From NCBI GenBank assembly GCA_016795145.1, contig JAEUII010000425.1, forward strand, positions 1 to 46,318: a DNA stretch of 46,318 bases, in the 5' to 3' direction. Of this stretch, positions 27,167-34,700 are shown piece by piece; positions within the stretch are counted from its first letter, which is position 1; the number at the start of each line of letters is the position of its first letter. The translations under genes were made by a program, and so were the position numbers. The DNA is from Planctomycetaceae bacterium. Lineage in GTDB: Bacteria > Planctomycetota > Planctomycetia > Planctomycetales > Planctomycetaceae. The notes below the pieces were generated by a model that did not search any database, had not been told where the DNA came from, and saw only the letters and a list, made by a program, of their open reading frames with translations.

Positions 27167-29356
27167 TCATCCAAGTTCAGAGAAGATCTGATCCAGCAAC
27201 TCCGGAGGCAGTACGCCAAGTCGGTGAACCAGGCCTGTGCGTTCCGTCGTTGATACGGCGTTTGACGCGCCCAAGTTTGTACCGACTGAGGCCGCATCCG
27301 CCGAGGTCTCCTTCAGCTGATCCTTCCTGCCGGTTGCAGACGCTGAACTTGTTGATGGTGTCGCCGTCGAATTCGCGACGGCACCAGCGGGAGACCCAGT
27401 GCTCGTGCTTCCAGATCCCTGCTGACTGCCGGCACCTGGCTGCGGCGTGCCAGGTTTGGGAGTTGTCGGAGACGCTGATGCCGGAATCAGCAGCGTCACG
27501 CGTTCAAAGTCGTCTCCGCCTGTGATGGACAAGTCGCCGCTGGTGGCGAGCACTGTGCCATCCGATCCGAGGACTTGAACTCGATACACACCCGTACGCA
27601 GATCTTCTGCCACGTCAAAGCTGAAGTTGCCCTGCGGGTCGGTCTGTTCTTCGTGAACGACGGATCCGTCTTCGACCAGAATGAGCTGCACTTTGGCGTT
27701 GGCTGCAGGGCGATCCGTGCGGTCAGTTTTGCCATTCCGATTGCCGTCTGCAAGCACGGTTCCCGAAACACCCGCTTTGAAGAAGAAGGCATTCTTCTGA
27801 ATCGACGTCAGTGATGTGTTGCGTCGAATAATGTCCGTCAGCGTCGTTCGACTCAGATCAGACAACTGCTTGCCTTTGAACTGGTTCTGATACCAGTAGC
27901 GATCACCGGCTCGAAGGCGATTGAACTGTTCCAGAATGATGGCCTTGAATGTCGGGCCGACACTTCCACCTTTTACATGATCTTCTGCCAGTCCTCCAAC
28001 CCACAGGTCGATGTTGTCGACGTTACCGTAAAGGTCTTTGAGTTTCGTCTGCAGTTCTTTGTCCGATGTGATCTCCGCAAAGCTCGTGACTTTCTTCAGC
28101 CCCAATGCGGCTCGTGTCTGATTGTAGTCCGCCAGACCATGATCACGACCTCGCTGAATGTTCAGGGCCGCCAGATCCAACCCGCCTGATCCCGGTGGTC
28201 CAAACAGGAAGTTGCGAATGCTGCTAACAATCTCAGTGTCAAGTTCTGAAGACGGATCAGACGTCAGATACTTCAGCAGAGGATCGATGCCGTTCTCTTT
28301 GACGAGGTCAGGATTGAAGAAGGCATCCGCCAGACTGACACCATCGCGAATCTCCAGACCGTTGTTGTCGAGGAACTCAATGTCGTCGCCAACGAGACTG
28401 TGGCCAAATCGAAAGCCAGCCGTCGCGAACTCGTTACTGATTCCCGCGTTCACATTCGAGTTGTATCCGCGATACGGCCCGACGGATCCCTGTCCCAGCA
28501 GTGCCGGCAGCCATTCGTTGTAGGTGATGACCTGAATTTCCGCGATCACAATGGCTCGAGCCTGCTGGTAGACTTCTTCGTCGCTGAGCGATGGATTGGC
28601 CTTGGCAATCTTGTCCGCCTGATAGTTGTGTTCCCTTACAAACAGAGTTTGCAAAGCCGTGAGCTCAGGGTTTTCATTGACGCGGATGTCACCGGCTATG
28701 AACATCCCCGTTTCATCGACGGGCAGCAGATTCCCATCACTTGTCTTCATTCGGCCGCCACTGAACGTGCGAAGCGATGCGGCCGTTTCCGCATCGGAGC
28801 CGTAAATCATGGAGGCATCGAGATAGGCGGTGATCTCATTAACCTGCTGGCGAGGATTGCTGGTGCTTGTTCCGGTCGCTTCATCAAATCCCGATCGAGC
28901 CGTTGTGAGAACCTGAGTTCCCGTGCCGGACGGATCGAACCATGGATCACCTTTCGGAACGGGAATCTGCATCGATTCCGTCGTGTTGCCGCCTTCCGTC
29001 AGAGTCATGTCGTGATCGATGAATTGTCCCCAGGCGTAGATCATGGCGGACATCAGGCGATCGCTGATTTGATCCTGTCTGCCGGAATCCGAAACCGCAT
29101 TGCTGATGACTCGTGCGCTGGGTCGATCGGCACCGGCAACGGCAGAAATTCCATCCGCGTATTCGGCCTGAGCCAGTCGCAGGAAGTCTTCATCGGTGCT
29201 GCCCCATTCGGTGTGCTGCAGGTTATTGCCGGTCCCGTCGAGCGTTGCCGACAGCAACGCTCTGGTCTCCACTTCTTCCACCGCCGGTGTGACACTGGCG
29301 CTGGGTCGGGCAAATCTTCGTGAGCGATTGGACTTTGCGAACAGTGCGCGCAGCAT
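27167..29356 (-). CDS. secreted animal-type heme peroxidase with a Cna-B/SdrD-like C-terminal domain
   Basis: 729 residues from ATG 29356 (AGGAGA is 6 bases upstream; the frame's earlier ATG at 29533 lacks support). The N-terminus is basic and carries EEVETRALLS, a LEPR-XLL-like motif. The peroxidase domain (about 45-500) shows the distal GQFIDHDM with His115 and the heme-linking Asp, the catalytic Arg in LFVREHN (Arg241) and the proximal His in FRFGHSLV (His319), so it looks active. It should use H2O2 to oxidise halides or organics outside the cytoplasm. A beta-sandwich domain follows (about 522-625, GTVLADGNRNGKTD...GNFSFDV), then a Pro/Ser/Thr-rich linker and a short conserved-looking tail GLVHRLGVLPPELLDQIFSE. 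Confidence 0.93.
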   Translation of the reverse strand: MLRALFAKSNRSRRFARPSASVTPAVEEVETRALLSATLDGTGNNLQHTEWGSTDEDFLRLAQAEYADGISAVAGADRPSARVISNAVSDSGRQDQISDRLMSAMIYAWGQFIDHDMTLTEGGNTTESMQIPVPKGDPWFDPSGTGTQVLTTARSGFDEATGTSTSNPRQQVNEITAYLDASMIYGSDAETAASLRTFSGGRMKTSDGNLLPVDETGMFIAGDIRVNENPELTALQTLFVREHNYQADKIAKANPSLSDEEVYQQARAIVIAEIQVITYNEWLPALLGQGSVGPYRGYNSNVNAGISNEFATAGFRFGHSLVGDDIEFLDNNGLEIRDGVSLADAFFNPDLVKENGIDPLLKYLTSDPSSELDTEIVSSIRNFLFGPPGSGGLDLAALNIQRGRDHGLADYNQTRAALGLKKVTSFAEITSDKELQTKLKDLYGNVDNIDLWVGGLAEDHVKGGSVGPTFKAIILEQFNRLRAGDRYWYQNQFKGKQLSDLSRTTLTDIIRRNTSLTSIQKNAFFFKAGVSGTVLADGNRNGKTDRTDRPAANAKVQLILVEDGSVVHEEQTDPQGNFSFDVAEDLRTGVYRVQVLGSDGTVLATSGDLSITGGDDFERVTLLIPASASPTTPKPGTPQPGAGSQQGSGSTSTGSPAGAVANSTATPSTSSASATGRKDQLKETSADAASVGTNLGASNAVSTTERTGLVHRLGVLPPELLDQIFSELG

Positions 29357-29858
29357 GACGTGTCTCCTGAACGAATTGAGGGTGGAGTGCGACTTCAAAC
29401 TACGGGAAGAACGACAGCGTTCAGCCGGTTGTTGAAGTTCAATCAGCGTTATCAGCCAGCCCGTGATCTGTGCCCTCGGATCACACTCGGCCACAAGGAG
29501 AGGAAACGCCCGGTGATCGCCGAGTTCAGCCACGTATTCCAGAAAATTCTTGGGCGTCTTCAGGTATCGTTAAGCTTGAAGTCCGACAAAAAATGAGTGC
29601 ATGCCGTAGGATGGCCGCCCTCGGCCGTCTTCCTTTTGCGCGCTACTTGCTGGTTCTGTCGCTTGTCTTTTGTTTGATATGGCTCGAGTGGTACTTGAGG
29701 AAGATGCAAACGTGACACGCAGACGGCCGAGGGCGGCCATCCTACTATGGTCGCGGCGGCCGATGGCAATCTGGGTGCGGGCGGTTCATAATGAGGGCTG
29801 TTGTTTTTTCGCCTCCCGTTCTTTCTCCGCTACTCTCGCCCGCAAAGAGAATCCTGAC
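29357..29858. other. divergent intergenic region with an inverted-repeat element
   Basis: 502 bp between the peroxidase and FG-GAP genes. It contains the 140-bp inverted-repeat element at 29606-29745. Apart from a doubtful 40-codon hydrophobic frame inside that element, I see no gene. Confidence 0.6.
29606..29745. mobile_element. MITE-like or paired-REP element with 25-bp perfect inverted arms
   Basis: Arm 1 is 29606-29630, beginning GTAGGATGGCCGCCCTCGG. Arm 2 is 29721-29745, its exact reverse complement. The arms flank a 90-bp AT-richer centre. Each arm holds its own mini-palindrome GGCCG-(4 nt)-CGGCC, as REP units do. Pairing stops abruptly at both arm ends. I see no clear target-site duplication. 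It is non-coding by position and encodes no transposase, so any movement would need a helper in trans. Classification is inferred from structure alone. Confidence 0.6.
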
Positions 29859-31100
29859 ATGATCTCCCGCTTGGTTCGTCGATGGACGCTGCTGTTAGTT
29901 GCACCGATCGGATGTGCTTCTGTGATCGGACTACTGCCTGGTTCCCTGAGTGCTCAATCGCCGGGCGACGTTCAGTGGAAGATGCACTCCATCAACGATC
30001 AGTCTCCGTACGAAGCGTGCGGTGCGGCAGACCTCAACGGGGATGGCAAGATCGACATTTTCAGCGGTGATTCGTGGTACGAAGCTCCGAGCTGGACGAA
30101 GCACAAAGTTCGCGATGTGCCAGCGAGCGCTCCGAATCCTCATTACTACGAAGACTTCTGTGATGCTCCGATGGATGTGAACGGCGATGGCCGAGCCGAC
30201 ATCGTGACGTGCAATTATTTCGGCAAGCGAGTTGGCTGGGTCGAAAATCCAGGCGGCGATGCGACTCAGCCTTGGAAGGAACACGAGATCGATCTTCCGG
30301 GGAACATGGAAACGGGTGAGCTCGTCGATATCAACGGAGACGGCCGTCCTGACTTTCTTCCGAATCCGGGCAACGTGGTTGTCTGGTATGAACTGGTTTC
30401 ACAGAAGCCAGCCGTTGAATGGAAACGCCATGAGTGTGGTAAAGAAGGCGCGGGTCATGGCGTCGGTATTGGTGATATCAACAGCGACGGACGGCGGGAC
30501 ATCCTGACTCCAAAAGGCTGGTATGAACAGCCCGCAGATGCGAACAGTACATGGACGTTTCATCAGGAATTTGAACTCGGCGCGGCAGGCGTTTTCATTC
30601 TGGGCCGCGACGTGGATGGAGACAGACTGACCGATGTAATCGCCGGCAACGGACACGGCTTTGGTTTGTACTGGCTGAAACAGTCCTTGGTTGATGGCAA
30701 GCGCATATGGGCTAAGTCATCCATCGATGATACGTTTTCACAGGTTCATACGCTGCTGTTTGCAGATCTCGACGGCGTCGGTGAACCTGAACTCGTCACC
30801 GGTAAGCGAGTCTACGCGCATGAAGTCGAACCCGGTGCGACGGATGCTTCTCTTGTGCTGTCATTCCAGTTTGATCGCAGCAAAGGCCAGTGGAGTCGCC
30901 GCACAATCTTCCACGGAGACCCTGCGTTGAATGCTCCGAAGGATGCCAAGGACCGATGGGCTCTGAAGGACTTTCCGAAGGGGACTGCAGGAACGGGGCT
31001 TCAGATGGCCGCAATCGACATCGATGGTGACAAAGACATCGATCTCGTCTGCCCAGGAAAATCTGGGTTGTATCTGTTTGAGAATCTTGGGACGAAGTAG
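29859..31100 (+). CDS. exported FG-GAP/VCBS-repeat beta-propeller protein
   Basis: 413 residues from ATG 29859. The longer frame from 29670 runs through the inverted-repeat element and is rejected. A signal peptide is clear (RRWTLLLVAPIGCASVIGLL...SLSAQ). The mature protein has seven Asp-rich calcium-binding turns, among them AADLNGDGKIDI, MDVNGDGRADIV, VDINGDGRPDFL, GDINSDGRRDIL and IDIDGDKDIDLV. These are spaced as blades of one seven-bladed propeller. Such proteins are common in planctomycetes and are exported; the ligand is unknown. A TAG stop is followed within 11 bp by the next small gene, so they may share a transcript. Confidence 0.87.
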   Translation: MISRLVRRWTLLLVAPIGCASVIGLLPGSLSAQSPGDVQWKMHSINDQSPYEACGAADLNGDGKIDIFSGDSWYEAPSWTKHKVRDVPASAPNPHYYEDFCDAPMDVNGDGRADIVTCNYFGKRVGWVENPGGDATQPWKEHEIDLPGNMETGELVDINGDGRPDFLPNPGNVVVWYELVSQKPAVEWKRHECGKEGAGHGVGIGDINSDGRRDILTPKGWYEQPADANSTWTFHQEFELGAAGVFILGRDVDGDRLTDVIAGNGHGFGLYWLKQSLVDGKRIWAKSSIDDTFSQVHTLLFADLDGVGEPELVTGKRVYAHEVEPGATDASLVLSFQFDRSKGQWSRRTIFHGDPALNAPKDAKDRWALKDFPKGTAGTGLQMAAIDIDGDKDIDLVCPGKSGLYLFENLGTK

Positions 31101-31111
31101 GCGGGTGGGCT

Positions 31112-31354
31112 ATGGAGAAGATCCTCAGAGTCTTTGACGATCATTCGTCTGCAGATCAGGCAACTCGCACTGATAACGCTCAGTTGACCTGCATGCAACG
31201 GTTCGAAGCATTCATGGAAATCATGAGGCCGTACTATGAAGCTGCCGGCGGACTTCAGAGAATTTGTCGAATTGATGATCTCAAACAACGTCAGTTTCGT
31301 GATGATTGGGGGATACGCCTTCAACCTTTACGGAAACCCGAGAGCGACCGGTGA
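31112..31354 (+). CDS. small protein paired with a nucleotidyltransferase (antitoxin-like partner)
   Basis: 80 residues: MEKILRVFDDHSSADQATR, then an Arg/Glu-rich helix (QRFEAFMEIMRPYYEAAGG), then GLQRICRIDDLKQRQFRDDW. I recall this 'KxxRxFxSHxxADxAxxxDN...RFxAFMxLMxPYY...GLQRIxRIDDL' pattern as a small family encoded immediately before MNT/AbiEii-like nucleotidyltransferases. That matches the next gene. The start lies 11 bp after the FG-GAP gene stop; a GGGTGGG just upstream may serve as a ribosome site. The last 119 bp also encode the N-terminus of the nucleotidyltransferase in another frame. The pair may be a toxin-antitoxin-type unit; that is inference. Confidence 0.6.
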   Translation: MEKILRVFDDHSSADQATRTDNAQLTCMQRFEAFMEIMRPYYEAAGGLQRICRIDDLKQRQFRDDWGIRLQPLRKPESDR

Positions 31355-31703
31355 CATTGATTTTTTTGTGTCCTGCGATTCCGGGAACGAATTGAAGCTC
31401 CGACAAGTGCTGACAGATTTTGGCTTCGGCTCCACGCTCCCCGAGGGACGACCACTTATCGAGGAGGGGAAGCTGCTGATGCTGGGACGCGCCCCTTTTC
31501 GAATTGATCTGATCACACGAATTGATGGTGTTGAGTTCAGTGAGGCACTGGCATCAGCATGGGAGTTCTCGATTGACGAGCTCACGGTGCCAGTCATTTC
31601 ACCCGAGTTGCTGCTTCAGAATAAGTTGGCGTCAGGTCGTCCAAAGGACCTCGAAGACGCGGAGCAACTGCGTGATTACCTTGACGCGAACAAACACGAA
31701 TAG
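31236..31703 (+). CDS. MNT/AbiEii-like nucleotidyltransferase
   Basis: 155-residue stand-alone nucleotidyltransferase of the polymerase-beta superfamily. It begins LPADFREFVELM and has the core GGYAFNLYGNPRATGDIDFFV (split here as GGYAFNLYG and PRATGDIDFFV; GG near residue 25, the D-x-D pair near 40-42). A likely third carboxylate sits in RIDLITRIDG. A C-terminal helix SPELLLQNKLASGRPKDLED follows, typical of antitoxin/toxin NTases that modify proteins or tRNA. Start at 31236 is supported by GAGG 7 bases upstream and by the family's usual N-terminus. It overlaps the previous small gene by 119 bp. The target is unknown. Confidence 0.82.
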   Translation: MKLPADFREFVELMISNNVSFVMIGGYAFNLYGNPRATGDIDFFVSCDSGNELKLRQVLTDFGFGSTLPEGRPLIEEGKLLMLGRAPFRIDLITRIDGVEFSEALASAWEFSIDELTVPVISPELLLQNKLASGRPKDLEDAEQLRDYLDANKHE

Positions 31704-31723
31704 CAATCTGCAGTGAGGTTTAC

Positions 31724-34700
31724 ATGATCCGGACCTTTGTCTGTGCACTTGCCGGTGTCGCGTTCGTCTTTGTCGGTTCCATGCCGGCGATTGCCGCCGA
31801 TCTTCGTGCTGGTGCGGCGATGGTGGATATCTCGCCGACCGTGTTTCCTGTTCGAGTGAACGGCATGGTCGAAGAGCGAACGGCAACGGTCGCTCATGAC
31901 CGACTGATGTGCCGCGCGCTGGTGCTGGATGATACTCAGGACAACACTGCACGCCTGGCGATCGTGGTTGTTGACAGTCTTATGCTGACTCGAGATATGC
32001 TGGACGATGTGAAGCAGCAGGCGTCACAGCAGACTGGTATTCCAGCGGAACGAATGCTGATCTCGGCCACGCATACTCATTCTGCTCCTTCCGCCATGCC
32101 GTGTCTCGGAAGTCGAGCGGACCCGGAATACTCACAGTTTCTGCCGGGACAAATTGTTCGCAGCATTGTTCAGGCCAATGAGCGTCTTGTGGATGCTCAG
32201 GCGGGCTGGGCGGTGACCACGGATGATGTGCACAACCACTGTCGTCGATGGATTTTTCGCTCGGACCGCATGGTGATGACCGATCCGTTCGGGCAGCACA
32301 ACGTGCGTGCCCACATGCATCCGGGGCACATGAGTCCCAATCATGTCGGTCCCTCGGGGCCGGCTGATACGGATCTCACTCTGCTGTCCATTCAAACTCG
32401 CGATGGTCAGCCGCTGGCCGTGCTGGCAAATTATGCGATGCACTATTATGGCTCGCCGCTTGTCTCCGGAGATTTCTGCGGGCGGTTTGGTGATGCCCTG
32501 GCAGAAGAAATTGGTGCGAAGGGTTTGCAGCCCGGCTTTGTCGGAATGATGTCGCAGGGGACAAGTGGCGACAGCATGTGGCCGGATTACAGTCAGCCTG
32601 CCGGAAAGAATGACCTTGATGCTTACACGCGCGAGGTCGCAAAGAAAGCCGCCGAAGCGTATCGCACGATCACGTATCGCTCGGATGTTTCTCTGGCGAT
32701 GGCTGAAGCCACTTTGAAACTTAATCGGCGAACGCCCGATGAGGCTCGGCTGAAATGGGCCGCCGAGATGATGGCGAAGGTCGGGGACCGGCTGCCGCAG
32801 GGCTGGTCGGAAGTGTATTCGTTCGAACAAAAGTACCTGCATGAAGACCCGACGGCTGAGTTGCGCCTGCAGGCCATTCGTGTCGGTGACCTGGGCATCA
32901 CGGCAATTCCCGATGAAGTCTATGGCATCACGGGACTGAAGCTTAAACAGCGAAGTCCGTTGCCACTGACCATGAACATCGAACTCGCGAATGGGGCTGA
33001 AGGCTACATTCCGCCGCCCGAACAACATGCCCTCGGAGGTTACACCACGTGGCCTGCGAGAACAGCCGGGCTGGAAGTACAGGCCGAACCGAAGATTGTG
33101 GAGACTCTGACAAAACTGCTGGAGCAGGTTGCGGGGAAGCCAGCGAAGTCTGTGGCGGATGAAACTCACGACTATGGCAAACGCGTACTCGCTTCAAAGC
33201 CAGCGGCGTATTGGCGTCTTGGTGAACTTGAAGGGACACCGGCAACACACCTCGGAGCGACCGGTTTCCTGGCGAACGATGCCGTCGGAAAGAACTCCGC
33301 GTTGTATGAACCCGGAATCGCGTTCTATCTGCCGGGACCACGCGGTTCAGGACTGCAGCAGGCTCCGCGAGGCAATCGTGCAGTGCAGTTCGCCGGAGGA
33401 AGACTCCATGCGAGGCTGCCAAATCTGCCAGAGAGCTATTCATTCGAATGCTGGGTCTGGAACGGTTATCCCAACAGCGATCGCGCCGTCACGGGTTACT
33501 TCTTTTCGCGAGGTCCAACGGGGAATGCGAAAGCACCTGGGGATCATCTGGGAATCGGTGGCAACTATCTGGGGAAGGGCTGGGATGGCAAGCTGCTCGT
33601 CTTCAATGGCAATGACCGTGATGAAGCGCTCGCAGGCAGAACCGTCCTGAGTCCTCGCACCTGGCATCATGTGGCCTTTGTTCGGAACGGCACACGAGTG
33701 ACCGTGTATCTGGATGGCAACAAAGAACCAGACATCGATGGCGAATTGACTTCCACGTTCGCGGGTGCGACTGACGAGCTGTTTCTCGGCGGGCGAACAG
33801 ATGGGCTCTTTGGACTGGAAGGTCGGCTTGATGAAGCGGCAGTCTATGATCGCGTGCTGACGGCAGACGAGGTCGCTACTCACTACTCGACTGCGGCGGC
33901 CAGCCATGATCCTCAGATTAACGAGACAATTCCTCGCGCGGATTCGGAACCCGTGTCTGCGTCGGATTCGCTGAAGAAGATTCACGTCCGTGACGGCTTT
34001 GAGGTTCAGCTGGTGGTTGCGGAACCACTGGTGATCGATCCTGTTGCGATCGACTGGGGTGTTGATGGCAAACTGTGGGTCGCGGAAATGGCCGACTATC
34101 CGAATGGCATGGATGACAATGGCAAGCCCGGCGGACGCATTCGGTTTCTGGAAGATTCGGATAACGACGGACAGTACGACGCCTCAACCGTCTTTCTCAC
34201 GGACATCCCGTTTCCAAACGGAGTCATGTCGTGGGGCAAAGGTGTTCTGGTCACGGCGGCTCCGGAAATCTTTTATGCCGAAGATACTAATGGCGATGGG
34301 AAGGCCGATGTTCGCAAAACGCTGTACTCAGGGTTTCTCGAAGGCAATCAGCAACTGCGAGTCAACGGGTTGCGATGGGGACTTGATAACTGGATCTATT
34401 GTGCCAGCGGCAGTCATCATCCAGGCTATGGTGCGGACAGTCAGATCCTGTCTCATCTGACGAATCAGAAGACGGCCGTCGGAAGTCGTGACTTCTGTAT
34501 TCGCCCCGAGACCGGCGCGATTGAACCGGCCAGTGGTCCGTCTCAGTTTGGGCGAAACCGTGACGCGTGGGGTCAATGGTTCGGTGAACAGAACAGCTAT
34601 CCTCTTTGGCACTACGTTCTGGAAGACGGCAACATTCGACGCAACCCGCATTACGCTCCGCCGGATCCTCGCAAACTGCTGACGCCCTCCAATCCCAAAG

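Noticed and set aside
29157..29356. Tyrosine cross-linking of the giant repeat protein by the neighbouring peroxidase
   Set aside because: I see only about three tyrosines in 2893 residues, too few for dityrosine cross-linking to be a likely purpose.
29670..29858. N-terminal extension of the FG-GAP frame
   Set aside because: It reads through one arm of the inverted-repeat element, while a normal signal peptide starts at 29859.
32132..33169. 345-codon minus-strand frame inside the 1713-residue fusion gene
   Set aside because: Antisense shadow; the sense strand encodes clear ceramidase-like and LamG motifs throughout.
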